From: JANLSE01 sp038214135 | Lineage (GTDB): Bacteria > Chloroflexota > Chloroflexia > Chloroflexales > Roseiflexaceae | Direction: 5' to 3' | Assembly (NCBI GenBank): GCA_038214135.1 | Contig: JBBQSD010000010.1 | Coordinates: 17,473-81,472, forward strand | Length of the DNA: 64,000 nucleotides | Shown: positions 26,187 to 35,228 of the stretch, piece after piece | Position numbering within the stretch: the first letter of the stretch is position 1 | Layout: each line of letters opens with the position of its first letter | Program-made: the position numbers and the translations under genes | Notes under the pieces: model-generated | Database searches by the model: none | What the model saw: only the letters and a program-made list of their open reading frames with translations | Told to the model about the DNA's origin: nothing

Positions 26187-26536
26187 ATATTCACCTTCGC
26201 TGGTACTTCGAATATACGGAGTGTACCACATCCAGGCCACAGCCGGGATCACAGGAATGGTAAATGGTAACGCGGTAACGGGGCGAGGTGAAGCAGATAC
26301 TCAATCTTCCTCAATCCTGAAATATGTTATCGCAACGATATCGTTATCGCTATAATGCATGTGCCTTCAGTTCCCAAAAAACGACCACGAAAGCCTGAAC
26401 GATAACCTGTATAGCCAACCATAGCATTTCGCTGGCGTGCCCAGATCGGTGCGCGATAGCCGCGATAGTACTACATTGAGCGCGACGAGCTGGACTGGGC
26501 GTATGCACCCGGCGATCAGCGGGGTTGATTGCTATT
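26187..26536. other. Gap upstream of glgB with a 12-bp palindrome
   Basis: About 350 bases without a supported gene. AACGATATCGTT (26334-26345) is a perfect palindrome inside an AT-rich patch with TATAAT (26351), about 150 bases before glgB; a LacI-type operator is conceivable. Nothing else recognised. Confidence 0.4.
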
Positions 26537-29521
26537 TTAGCGTAGCTCTGTGAGCGGCAACGGAACGGCTTCGGCGTCCACTACTCGGCCAGCACGCAGA
26601 TTGAACTTTGCAATCGCTAGCCCTGGCCCATCTGGATGATTTGGATCTTTTAGATAGACGAGATAACGGCCATCCTGGGCTTGCCCGCTTTTCTGAATCC
26701 AGGCCTGGGCTGGATCGGCTGGGTTGAGCAGATCGACGGAGAACGACCACGACCCAGATCGATTTGATGGCACGGGCTGGATTCCTGTAAACAGCAGTAT
26801 CGGTCGATCATCAAGCGCTGCTGCACCACGGGCCTCCACAAGCAGTGCGCCTTGGCCACCAACCTGAACGCCGATTGCCAGCCGCGAACCACTAAATGTA
26901 CTTGTGGCTGCTAGCGCAAGCCTTGCTTCTGGCGCAATCGCCGATCCGGAAGCAGGCCCAGCACCATCACGGATTCGCACGCGCAGTAGCGCAACCTGGC
27001 CAGTGCTACCGGTAATCCGCAATGGCTGCCCAACAGTAACCGGGATCGAGAGCGTATTCGCCCCTGGCTGCAAAGGCATGCGCGTATCATCAACCAGCAG
27101 ATCCTGGGTGTTCAGGCTGGCCAGATCAAGCTCCACATATGCGCTGGTGATCGGCACACTCCAGCCAATCTCGCGGCCAGCAATTCGCATGCGAGTGGCA
27201 TCGATTATCAGTTCTAGTGTTGCTGGGCTGGCGGGATGGAACTGATTTGCCGGAACCACACCCAATTCCAGGCTGGCGCGCAGTGCTGGATCTCCCGTAT
27301 ACAATGCCAACCCAGCCGCCTGCCAGCGCTTGCCAGCCTGTGTAAACCCATATGGCCGTGGATCTTCTGTATCCGCCAGCAGCCCATAATCGAACACCTG
27401 CCCTGGCTGGGGCGTTGCCAATGGCCCATAGTAGCGCACCCGCCCCGGCCCATACAGGCGCACGCCAGCTTGCGACCAACGCCGAACCAGGGCTAGGGCT
27501 GGCAACCCTGGGGCACGTTCATCGCCAGTTAGCACCACCGATGCGCCATCCGGCAGGCCAATGCCATCAAACGGCAATAATGTGTAGACGAACGCCTCGC
27601 CAATCGTGGCCCGTTTATGGGCGAGTGGCGTCGCATCCAGGCCGCTGATCAGCATCTGGAATTGATCGGGCGGGTACTCATCACGATGCAGAACCAGTGT
27701 ATCAATCCCAGATAGTTGCAGGAAGCGGATTGCCTGTTCGTTTGGCAAACCCTGCGCCCGGCCCAACAAATCGGTTGTGCCAAATGGAATCAGCCCGCTA
27801 TAGCCCGTCGCCAATGGCTTCCAATGGAGCGTGCCATAATACTGGCGGCGCATGGTCTTTTCCAACTCATCGCCACGCTGGGTACGGCCAGATGGCAGTT
27901 CCAATACTGCTCGCACATCGGCCTGGGCTGGTTCTGACAGCCAGCGGTAGATTGGCGGAGCCGTATTCAAATTTGGGGCAGTAGTTAGCGGCAGGCTGGT
28001 TGCGGATTCAGCCAGAATAAGGGCCAGTGCGATCAGCGGTAGGAAGATCGAACGGCCCCTCACCCCCTGCCCCCTGCTCCCACGCCGGGGCGAGGGGAAT
28101 TGCCCCAGTGCAAACTCTTCGCGCCGCTCCCCACCAGTGGGGTTGGGGAGCGGGGAAAAAGGCCAGGAGGTGATCGCACGAAGCCCACGCGCAGCCAGCA
28201 AGCACGCTGCTAGTGCCACCAGCATACCCCAACGAGCTGGCACACGCAGCGCTCCAAAGCCAGGCAGCCGCTCATACAATAGCGCATATGGCAGCGGAAT
28301 AGCCAGCGGAGTACCACCGCGCACCAGGCGCAGGGTGGTGCCAAGTGAAAGGACGAAGGCGATTAGCGCCAGCAGCAACAGGAAGATCGTATCCAGGCGT
28401 GGAGAAAGTGCCGATTGATCCAATTTGGTGCTGCGGCGCAATCCTGCCAGCATTCCTAGTAGCGCCAGCAGGCTCACGGTTGCCCCAGGGAACAGGGCAA
28501 ACTCGCCGCCACTGGCACTCATCAGTGCTAATGAGCCAAGCAGCCGATTGCCTGGATCAACGGCCAGATATGCCTGCAATGGAGCCGACCAGTTTTCGAG
28601 TTCGCGGGCCGAGCGAATAATCCCAAGCGACTGATACACCCGAATATATGGCAGCGTGAACGGGACGATAATCAGCGCCGCCAACACGCCACCAGCAGCC
28701 AAGCTCGCCAATGGCTTCCAGGGCAGTTGGGTGCCATGTCGCACCCGCCGCCAGATGGCGAGCACAACCCACAAACCGGCATACAGCCCAAGTGTGAGCG
28801 CTGCAAAATAGCTAAAATACAGCGCTGTGATGCACTGGATGGCAAAAAACAGCCCACACAACAGTCCATCGCGCAACATGCCATCGCGTAGTGTGCGCCG
28901 CAGAAACAACAATGCAAGCGGCAGCCAGGCAGTTTGCAGCATTTGCAGATGGACGAACTGGGCCATGCGGAAGCTACAGAAGGCGAAGGCCGCACCAGCA
29001 ACAAACGCTGGTAGGTGATCGGCCCAGGAGAATGGCAGATCACGAGAGTAAAGCCTAGCATCATTGTGCTGCTTTGATCGAACCCAAGTGCTTTCTGATG
29101 CGCTCGATATTCTGACTGCTGACTCCTGACTCCTGGCTCCTGTTCCGGGTTTCAGCAGATCGAGGGCCAGCAGCGATACAGCCCAGCCGCTCAGGGCATA
29201 GCTCAATAGCACAAGCAGATTATGGGCCAGTGCTGGATTATGCGTAGCCCAGATGATCGGAGCAGCCAGGAGCATCTGCGGCAGATGATGATCGGTATAG
29301 GCCAGCGTATCCGGGTAGGGGAAGAAGATCGGCGCCTGCCAAATAGCCAGTGGGTTATGTAATAGCGCCTGGGCATCCCAGGCCAGAATCCAGCTCTGCA
29401 ATACTGGATCAAGCCCGCCACCTAATAAGTCACCGAGGTGAATGGTGAGCGGCCATGTCAGCACAACCGCAAGCACCAGATAGGCCAGGAATGCCAGCAC
29501 ATGTTGGCGGCGACTCAGCAT
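26537..29521 (-). CDS. Large polytopic membrane protein, possible GT-C-type glycosyltransferase
   Basis: 994 residues. The N-terminal 600 residues carry about a dozen membrane helices, with loops DPVLQSWILAWDAQALLHNP and FFPYPDTLAYTDHH. Such an acidic first loop suits GT-C enzymes that use polyprenyl-phosphate sugars, but no catalytic motif is certain. The C-terminal 390 residues are beta-rich and probably outside the membrane. Two repeat-derived inserts break it: residues about 126-137 (heptads, ARSQESAVRIS) and about 455-489 (palindrome family, SPLPNPTGGERREEFALG), both in loops between helices. The ATG at 29521 directly precedes a hydrophobic signal-like helix. A single gene with no close partner. 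Confidence 0.7.
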   Translation of the reverse strand: MLSRRQHVLAFLAYLVLAVVLTWPLTIHLGDLLGGGLDPVLQSWILAWDAQALLHNPLAIWQAPIFFPYPDTLAYTDHHLPQMLLAAPIIWATHNPALAHNLLVLLSYALSGWAVSLLALDLLKPGTGARSQESAVRISSASESTWVRSKQHNDARLYSRDLPFSWADHLPAFVAGAAFAFCSFRMAQFVHLQMLQTAWLPLALLFLRRTLRDGMLRDGLLCGLFFAIQCITALYFSYFAALTLGLYAGLWVVLAIWRRVRHGTQLPWKPLASLAAGGVLAALIIVPFTLPYIRVYQSLGIIRSARELENWSAPLQAYLAVDPGNRLLGSLALMSASGGEFALFPGATVSLLALLGMLAGLRRSTKLDQSALSPRLDTIFLLLLALIAFVLSLGTTLRLVRGGTPLAIPLPYALLYERLPGFGALRVPARWGMLVALAACLLAARGLRAITSWPFSPLPNPTGGERREEFALGQFPSPRRGSRGQGVRGRSIFLPLIALALILAESATSLPLTTAPNLNTAPPIYRWLSEPAQADVRAVLELPSGRTQRGDELEKTMRRQYYGTLHWKPLATGYSGLIPFGTTDLLGRAQGLPNEQAIRFLQLSGIDTLVLHRDEYPPDQFQMLISGLDATPLAHKRATIGEAFVYTLLPFDGIGLPDGASVVLTGDERAPGLPALALVRRWSQAGVRLYGPGRVRYYGPLATPQPGQVFDYGLLADTEDPRPYGFTQAGKRWQAAGLALYTGDPALRASLELGVVPANQFHPASPATLELIIDATRMRIAGREIGWSVPITSAYVELDLASLNTQDLLVDDTRMPLQPGANTLSIPVTVGQPLRITGSTGQVALLRVRIRDGAGPASGSAIAPEARLALAATSTFSGSRLAIGVQVGGQGALLVEARGAAALDDRPILLFTGIQPVPSNRSGSWSFSVDLLNPADPAQAWIQKSGQAQDGRYLVYLKDPNHPDGPGLAIAKFNLRAGRVVDAEAVPLPLTELR
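28053..28157. repeat. CCCTCACCCC/GGGGAGCGGGG palindrome pair inside the 994-residue gene
   Basis: CCCCTCACCCCCTGCCCCC at 28056 through the hairpin CGCTCCCC..GGGGAGCG ending at 28157; in frame, about 35 residues. It is the same two-hairpin arrangement as at 5038-5138. Confidence 0.85.
29109..29142. repeat. TGACTCC heptads inside the 994-residue gene
   Basis: ATTCTGACTGCTGACTCCTG and following units; 7-bp period, in frame, in a loop between predicted membrane helices. Confidence 0.85.
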
Positions 29522-29673
29522 GGCGAACCTAATCTATGCGAGACAAAGATCCACTGCATCAGGTGGCCTGCTCATGATCAGTAAGAGCTTCATCGATCAC
29601 ATATCGGGATATTCCGGCAAGGGTTGGGTTGGGACTCTAGTTGGAGGGAGGGCAATCAGACACTGCGGGTATG

Positions 29674-29877
29674 TTACTCAGTCTTACCCTTGAATGTTGC
29701 ATAGATCGCCATAGCGTGCCCATGGCCAAGCCCAAAATCCTGTTTGAGCCATGCCACGATCTCGCCAGCCTTGTAGCCTGGTTTAAGCAGGCCTTTTTCC
29801 TCGGCGAGTTGCTTGAAGTCCTCCGGCGTTTTTCCTGTTTTGGCCTTGATATTATCGATATACGCTTGGAACGACAC
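29674..29877 (-). CDS. DUF4287-family small protein
   Basis: 67 residues: MSFQAYIDNIKAKTGKTPED, then FKQLAEEKGLLKPGYKAGEI and VAWLKQDFGLGHGHAMAIYA. This matches the DUF4287 family (small helical proteins, function unknown, some fused to DUF5655). The start is GTG at 29877, with GGAGAGG five bases upstream. Stand-alone gene in otherwise empty DNA. Confidence 0.85.
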   Translation of the reverse strand: MSFQAYIDNIKAKTGKTPEDFKQLAEEKGLLKPGYKAGEIVAWLKQDFGLGHGHAMAIYATFKGKTE

Positions 29878-30101
29878 TCACACCTCTCCTTATGCTCCAT
29901 GAAGCTACAGTTCGGTGATCCGAAGGAACAATTCTAGCATTGCAAGTATATCGTGAGAGGGGTAGACTGGCAAACTGATGGTGGCTATCATTCGGGTGAT
30001 CTGCGGATGAAGTGTTGACCATGATGTAGCTCTAGGATCGCACTCGGGCCAAAACCACACAAATTCGCATATAATATACTGATATAGAGGAGGTAACATC
30101 T

Positions 30102-30464
30102 ATGACAAAGGTTGCCATATTGCCGGTAACAACTGATCACGGCAACAGATCGTACCATGCTATTGCCGGGACAAAGCAATCGTTTGGTGCAACTGCAGGC
30201 GCAGCGCTAGATGCCCTGACAGCACAGCTCTCTGCAGATGAGACGAGTACGCTCGTGATTGTGCAGAGCTTTCGCCCAGATCAATTTTTTACTGCTGCAC
30301 AACAACAGCGCCTGGATCAACTGATGGCTCATTGGCGCATTGCCCGTGATCAAGTGACTCAGCTACCTGCACAGGAGCAGGCCGAACTAGAATCCCTTAT
30401 TGAGCTAGAGTTGCAGGCTTCAACTCAGCGTGCAGCAATGCTCGCTAACGACCTTGACTTATGA
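30102..30464 (+). CDS. Unknown 120-residue partner of an HNH endonuclease
   Basis: MTKVAILPVTTDHGNRSYHA begins a small alpha/beta domain (to about residue 60), followed by glutamine- and leucine-rich helices that could form a coiled coil (QQQRLDQLMAHWRIARDQVT). No cysteine or membrane segment. GAGGAGGT gives strong translation and TATAAT lies at 30070. It is followed immediately by the HNH gene (ATGA overlap), so the two likely work together, for instance as regulator or immunity partner; that is inference. Confidence 0.75.
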   Translation: MTKVAILPVTTDHGNRSYHAIAGTKQSFGATAGAALDALTAQLSADETSTLVIVQSFRPDQFFTAAQQQRLDQLMAHWRIARDQVTQLPAQEQAELESLIELELQASTQRAAMLANDLDL

Positions 30465-30482
30465 ATCCCCCTGTATACACAT

Positions 30483-30797
30483 GTGGCATTACGAGCTGAT
30501 CATCGCTGCGAGTATTGCCATGCACCGGAAGTCGTGTTCAATTTCCCATTCGAAGTTGAACATATCATTCCTGTGTCGCTGGCTGGTGCTGATCACGAAA
30601 CCAACTGTGCATTAGCCTGCCGTTCCTGCAATCTTTGGAAAGCTGCACATACGGATGGCCTCGACTCCGAAAGTGGTGCAATCGTTCGCCTCTTCCACCC
30701 ACGGGATGAGACGTGCTACGATCATATGCTACACTTGAATCATTCCTCACAACAGATCGCACGGCTACAATGGATTCGCCTTGGGCTATTTCCCTAG
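30483..30797 (+). CDS. HNH endonuclease
   Basis: 104 residues from a GTG. CEYC zinc knuckle near residue 9, EVEHIIPVSLAGADHETNCA (HNH His and Asn) and LACRSCNLWKAAH with the second CxxC. The true start is unclear. An ATG at 30461 overlaps the previous stop as ATGA, the usual coupled arrangement, but it is out of frame with the HNH domain by one base at the run CCCCC (30467-30471). With four C the reading would begin MNPLYTHVALRADHRCEYC. Either translation starts at the GTG, or the run is a mutation or assembly error. Confidence 0.85.
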   Translation: MALRADHRCEYCHAPEVVFNFPFEVEHIIPVSLAGADHETNCALACRSCNLWKAAHTDGLDSESGAIVRLFHPRDETCYDHMLHLNHSSQQIARLQWIRLGLFP

Positions 30798-30821
30798 TCG
30801 AGCCGAAGAAATGAGCAGCGC

Positions 30822-31727
30822 ATGACCACCGATTCTCCAGCACGCGCGGGTTCTGGCCTGCGTATCGTTTCATTCAATAATATCCCAGCTCTGTTTGGAT
30901 TGGTGAGCCAATGGGCCGAGCAGGCCGGGCATAAGATCGTGTTGGTTGTGACATCGCCTGGCCCGAAATCTCGACGAACCGATGGCTATAAACAGATTGC
31001 GGCAATAGCGGGCGAGAAAAACATTGAAGTGCTGATCACAACACGGCTCAAGATGGTCGCGACGCCGCTTCTGCGCGAACTCAAACCGGATTTGATCGTA
31101 TCAGCCTCATTCCCGTGGTTGCTGCCTGCAGAGCTGCTGCAACCAGCGCGCATAGGCGCGGTCAATCTGCATCCAACCGTTCTGCCTGCCTATCGAGGGC
31201 CGAATCCGGCTCGTCAGTTCTATGAAGCTGCGCCATCTATTGGAGCGACCATGCATTGGGTTGATGGCGATTTCGATACTGGCCGCATGCTGAGCCAGCA
31301 TGCGGCACCACTGCCACGTCCATGTACGCTCGAAACGATACTGGCGGCCTGGGCTCCGACAATGATGGCCGCGCTCAGCGAAGGGGTTGCGCGTGCGATT
31401 GCGGGCGACCCAGGGATGCCGCAACCAGACATGGGCGTGAGCTATGGGGCAGCATTCAGTGAAGCCGAACGCTGGATAGACATAACGGAACCGGCCTTTG
31501 CGCTGCAATGTAAGGTGACGGCGCTTAATCTGTTTAGCATATCGGCAAAGGCCCGTATCGCAGGCCAGGATTGGTTAATTGAACGGCTTGATCTTGTTGA
31601 TCAGACGCCTACCAAGGCCGGACCTGGCATGATTATTGAGCAACTCACCGATGGGCTGATTGTTCAGGTAGGCGATGGGATTGTGAAGCTGAAGGCAACC
31701 CCGTACGCGGAATCGGTTGGCGAATAG
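30822..31727 (+). CDS. Formyltransferase-fold protein (Fmt/PurN-like)
   Basis: 301 residues. The N-terminal Rossmann-like formyltransferase domain holds LKPDLIVSASFPWLLPAELL, the substrate motif VNLHPTVLPAYRGPNPARQF with its catalytic Asn-x-His, and the Asp in DGDFDTGRMLSQ. A C-terminal beta domain (residues 210-300) resembles the OB-like domain of methionyl-tRNA formyltransferase. The divergence suggests another substrate such as a sugar or amine, not initiator tRNA. Weak ribosome site. Not obviously part of an operon. Confidence 0.82.
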   Translation: MTTDSPARAGSGLRIVSFNNIPALFGLVSQWAEQAGHKIVLVVTSPGPKSRRTDGYKQIAAIAGEKNIEVLITTRLKMVATPLLRELKPDLIVSASFPWLLPAELLQPARIGAVNLHPTVLPAYRGPNPARQFYEAAPSIGATMHWVDGDFDTGRMLSQHAAPLPRPCTLETILAAWAPTMMAALSEGVARAIAGDPGMPQPDMGVSYGAAFSEAERWIDITEPAFALQCKVTALNLFSISAKARIAGQDWLIERLDLVDQTPTKAGPGMIIEQLTDGLIVQVGDGIVKLKATPYAESVGE

Positions 31728-31819
31728 TGCGGCCCTTTTGATAGGTACGAACCACACAATCGGAAAAATGATGGATGCTATCGGACTTCGCAGGCTCATG
31801 ATCTTTTACATGTAGATCG

Positions 31820-31912
31820 GGTATTGTCATCCGCACCATGCCCCGCAGGCTGAAGCCTGCGGCTAAGGTTCATCGTCCCCTTGCCGCAGGCTTCAGCCTG
31901 CGGATGGATGAG
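31820..31912. repeat. Second copy of the two-hairpin CCGCAGGC unit
   Basis: GGGTATTGTCATCCGCACC, a hairpin at 31841-31862 and a second at 31883-31905, co-linear with 8661-8760. The loop orientation of the first hairpin is flipped (GGCTGAAGCC here, GGCTTCAGCC there). Confidence 0.85.
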
Positions 31913-31931
31913 CAATGCCATTTTTCTCGAT

Positions 31932-34538
31932 TTAATTATCAATCTCCATAATTCTGCGGCGGCTGAGCGCTGAACGCCTACCAAGCCACATCCCCAGCCC
32001 TGCAAGCGTAATAAGCGAGATGATTCCGCCATACAGAAATGGTTTTGGGCGGTAGTTGAACACAATCGTGTGCTCGCCAGTTGCCAGGAACACCCCCCGC
32101 AACGCATAATTGGCGCGGTAGACATGCGTCGGTTGGCCATCCACCTCGGCTTCCCAACCATCGTAGTAACTATCGGCCAGAACTAGGAGTGCGGGCGTGC
32201 TTGCCGTCGCGCGGATGCTGACACGATTGGGCGCGTATGTCACCTGTGGTATTGGTTCGGCGGTGGCTGGGGCACTCAGGTTTGGTACAGGCCCCTCGAC
32301 AATCGCAATCTGTGCTGGATCAAAATCCGGGCGTGCAAGTGCATCAAGCTGGGCATCATCATTCGGAATAACCTCGGCGCGATGCACCAACCAGGCACGC
32401 GGCATAGCCTGGGTATTGCGATAGATCCGGCCTTCGTCGCCCTCGAACACCAATTCCAGGCCGCTAAAGCGTTCGGCAATGGTACTGCCAGGGTTCGCTA
32501 AAAAAAACTCGGCATTGAGCATGTCCAGCACGCGGCGGCGGGCATAACCAGATGTGATATACACCCGCAAACTGGCCATTCCATCGGAGGTATGGCCGTA
32601 ATCCTTGCCATCGATCAGCCGAGCCAACCGATTATAGCGCTCGGGGTAGAGCGAATGATAGCCACGCACATCTTCTAGGCCGAACGCACCAGCTAAATTC
32701 GGCGAGAGCGCTGCATATTCGAGGCCATAGATCCGAAATGGCCCTGGTTGAGTCTGCAAAAACGCAATCGTGCGGGTTGGCGGGTAGATAGTGTGCTCCT
32801 GCTCAAGGCCAGCAGGGAATGTTGCCAGATCATGCGTCAGATCGGTCGTCGGGCGGCCAATCGTGAGTGGGGTGCTGGTATTGTAGCCGCTGTTGAACCA
32901 GTGGACGTCAATCGCCAGAACGGCAATCAGTAAGCCCCAGGCCAACCATACTGGCACGCGCCGCCAGAGCAGTAGCCCAATACAGATCAGTGTTCCTGTT
33001 AGTGCGAGGCCGGTTGGCAGCAATGGCTGCTGGCGCAGGAGGGTCTGGTAGATTCCGATCCGCGAGCCAGGCAGCAGCGGCTGCAAAAAGAATAGCGACC
33101 AGAGGCCCAGGCTGGCAAGGGTTCCGAATAGCAACAGGCGAGCTGGGGCGAGCAATATAGCCGATAGCCGATAGCCGATAGCCGATAAACTGAGAACCGA
33201 GAACCGAAAACCAAGAATAGGAGTCCGAGAGCGTTGCTCATTCTGATTAAGCTTCTTGGATTGGGTAAGAATCCCGGCTGATCGGCCAGCCATTCTGACT
33301 CCTGACTCCTGACTCCTGACTCCCGAACTCGCGCTACGCCATCGCACCAGCGCCTCGGCTCCCATTGCGGCCAGGATTGCCAGCGCCAGCGACCAGAGCA
33401 TCAGCCAGCGTGTGTGGTCATCGAACTGGCGATGTACTGGAATGAGCGCGTTGAGCAGCGGAATAATCGGGCCGCGTGCAGCGCCAATAAATGCCAGCAA
33501 TGCCAGCGCACCCCAGAACCAGGCAGCCCGCCGTTTGCTGATCAGCAGCCCAATTCCGGCCAACAACAGTGGCGCAATCCCAATATACGGGTAGGGGATC
33601 TGAATCGTTACTGGCCCCCAGGATGGCGCACCGCCAACTCGCTCAAACCCGCCTGCTGCTGGAAAGACCAGGCGCAGAATCAGGCCAAACAGATTATCGC
33701 CCTCGGGAACCCGAAACCCGACATCGCTACGCTGCCCCTGTGCGGCCAGTGCTGCGGCAGGTAATAGCTGAACGGCAGCTAGCCCGATAGCTAGGATGAC
33801 GGCACACAGCAACCCCAGCAGCGGACGCCAATCGCGTAAACGAGCCGCATTATACAGCGTCAGCAAGCCAACGCCGATATAGGTGTAGAACCCTAGTTGC
33901 AGCTGGGTGACGAGCGGCAGCGCCAGGATAAGGCTAGCCCATCCCCAGGCAGATAAGCGGCCCTGTTTGCAGGCGCGATCAACGATCCATAGGCACCAGG
34001 GTGCAACGGCAGTGCCAGCGCTCAACTCAGGCAATTGCAGGTAATTGAGCATATGGCCGTTGATCATATAGGCTGCCCCAGCCAGTGCCGCGGCCCCATT
34101 GCCAAGCCCCAAGCCACGCGCCAGCAGGAAAGTCCCCACACCCGCCAATACCAGTTGGGCAAAGGCATATAGTCCAAAGGCCTGGCCGAGGGGAGCAAGC
34201 AGGAAGATCAGGCTTGGGGGATAGAACAGCGCGATCTGGCCATCATCAAGCAGCGGTGTGCCACTCAGGATCGATGGGTTCCATAGTGGCCAGGCCCCCT
34301 GGAAAATAATTTGGTTGGTGAGCAGGCGGCGTGGGTAGATCTGCCGAATCGCATCCGCCGTGAGTTGGTTGTTCACCGGGACGCGCTCATAGGAATAGCG
34401 CCAGGGATGCATATGCATCAGTGCATCCAATGGCAGGAATACCTCGCCGAGCAGCAGGCTGCGCCACATGAACAGCAGCGCCACTGTCACAAGCGCCGCC
34501 AGCGCCGCAGACACAGCCAGGAAACGATTGGGGTGCAT
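31932..34538 (-). CDS. YfhO-like polytopic membrane protein
   Basis: 868 residues, about 13 membrane helices in the first 580 residues, then a soluble C-terminus. Features are LLGEVFLPLDALMHMHPWRY, the GAWPLWNPSILSGTPLLDDG loop and the end ALLVLADSYYDGWEAEVDGQ with LRGVFLATGEHTIVFNYRPK, which match the YfhO family (GT-C-type, implicated in lipoteichoic or cell-wall glycosylation). Residues about 404-461 are translated repeat DNA of three families in succession. The C-terminal residues ALSRRRI lie in another heptad-like run. The start at 34538 is chosen for the signal-like helix MHPNRFLAVSAALAALVTVA. Last gene of the arginine transcript, 14 bases after the methyltransferase. Confidence 0.82.
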   Translation of the reverse strand: MHPNRFLAVSAALAALVTVALLFMWRSLLLGEVFLPLDALMHMHPWRYSYERVPVNNQLTADAIRQIYPRRLLTNQIIFQGAWPLWNPSILSGTPLLDDGQIALFYPPSLIFLLAPLGQAFGLYAFAQLVLAGVGTFLLARGLGLGNGAAALAGAAYMINGHMLNYLQLPELSAGTAVAPWCLWIVDRACKQGRLSAWGWASLILALPLVTQLQLGFYTYIGVGLLTLYNAARLRDWRPLLGLLCAVILAIGLAAVQLLPAAALAAQGQRSDVGFRVPEGDNLFGLILRLVFPAAGGFERVGGAPSWGPVTIQIPYPYIGIAPLLLAGIGLLISKRRAAWFWGALALLAFIGAARGPIIPLLNALIPVHRQFDDHTRWLMLWSLALAILAAMGAEALVRWRSASSGVRSQESGVRMAGRSAGILTQSKKLNQNEQRSRTPILGFRFSVLSLSAIGYRLSAILLAPARLLLFGTLASLGLWSLFFLQPLLPGSRIGIYQTLLRQQPLLPTGLALTGTLICIGLLLWRRVPVWLAWGLLIAVLAIDVHWFNSGYNTSTPLTIGRPTTDLTHDLATFPAGLEQEHTIYPPTRTIAFLQTQPGPFRIYGLEYAALSPNLAGAFGLEDVRGYHSLYPERYNRLARLIDGKDYGHTSDGMASLRVYITSGYARRRVLDMLNAEFFLANPGSTIAERFSGLELVFEGDEGRIYRNTQAMPRAWLVHRAEVIPNDDAQLDALARPDFDPAQIAIVEGPVPNLSAPATAEPIPQVTYAPNRVSIRATASTPALLVLADSYYDGWEAEVDGQPTHVYRANYALRGVFLATGEHTIVFNYRPKPFLYGGIISLITLAGLGMWLGRRSALSRRRIMEIDN
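33155..33325. repeat. Composite heptad insert in the YfhO-like gene
   Basis: AGCCGAT units (33155-33188), then GAGAACC/GAAAACC units (33191-33218), a 73-base spacer, and TGACTCC units (33292-33325). All keep a 7-bp period and the gene's reading frame stays open across about 57 residues. Confidence 0.9.
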
Positions 34539-34552
34539 GGGCCATGTTCTCA

Positions 34553-35152
34553 CTAGAACCCTGGAAAGAAGCGCGGGTGAGTGCGGGCAAATTCTGTATA
34601 TGCTGCACCAAACCGAGTAGTCAGTGCCTGCTCTTCGACATTTGCACGATATAGATACGCGGCTAGCACCAATACCAATACTGGTATCAATGCCAACCAA
34701 CTACCCAATGCCAATGGCAACCCGATCAACGTCAGAATACTGCCAGTGTAGGATGGATGCCGCACCCAGCGATATGGCCCTTCTTCAACTAATCGTTGTG
34801 CTGCATCTGTCATCACCGCAACCGTAAAATGACGCCCCAGCACAGCAACTGCCCATTGCCGAAATGCGATCCCGATGATCATGAACGCCATGCCAACAAA
34901 CTGCACAGCTCCAGCCACAACGCCCACACCAGCACCACGGAGGCCATAGCAGATCAGGATAACTGCAGCGACCATACCACCAATCGCCCAGAATGAACCG
35001 CGATCCTGCCCGCGACGCAACCCGCCTATCCTTCGGCCAATAATCTGATTGACAACCTCAGCCGAGATCCAGGCCAGATAGATGACACTGAATAATTGCG
35101 CTATTCTGAGCGATGGAAACCATTCTGGTGGTGCAAGCAGTGGTAGATCCAT
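34553..35152 (-). CDS. Isoprenylcysteine carboxyl methyltransferase-family membrane protein
   Basis: 199 residues with five or so membrane helices. The signature RLVEEGPYRWVRHPSYTGSI followed by LTLIGLPLALGSW and the end YRANVEEQALTTRFGAAYTE with FARTHPRFFPGF match the ICMT/PEMT-like family, which methylates lipids, prenylcysteines or small thiols using SAM. The substrate is unknown. The frame runs on to 35230, but those residues (QESGVRSQ, LDKGTKAQ) are repeat-coded, so the ATG at 35152 is preferred although its ribosome site is weak. Lies between argJ and the YfhO-like gene. Confidence 0.82.
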   Translation of the reverse strand: MDLPLLAPPEWFPSLRIAQLFSVIYLAWISAEVVNQIIGRRIGGLRRGQDRGSFWAIGGMVAAVILICYGLRGAGVGVVAGAVQFVGMAFMIIGIAFRQWAVAVLGRHFTVAVMTDAAQRLVEEGPYRWVRHPSYTGSILTLIGLPLALGSWLALIPVLVLVLAAYLYRANVEEQALTTRFGAAYTEFARTHPRFFPGF

Positions 35153-35228
35153 TTGTGCCTTTGTGCCTTTGTCAAGATATGCCAGCAGCGTGTTATTCTG
35201 ACTCCTGACTCCTGACTCCTGAATACTC
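35153..35228. repeat. Octamer and heptad repeats between argJ and the methyltransferase
   Basis: Minus strand: ACAAAGGC ACAAAGGC ACAAATGG (8-bp period) runs into the start codon of the methyltransferase; 35199-35228 carries TGACTCC units. Confidence 0.8.

Noticed and set aside
26400..26536. Possible remnant gene (YYIERDELDWAYAPGD in one frame)
   Set aside because: Too short, with a stop directly upstream and no ribosome site; could not be tied to a family.
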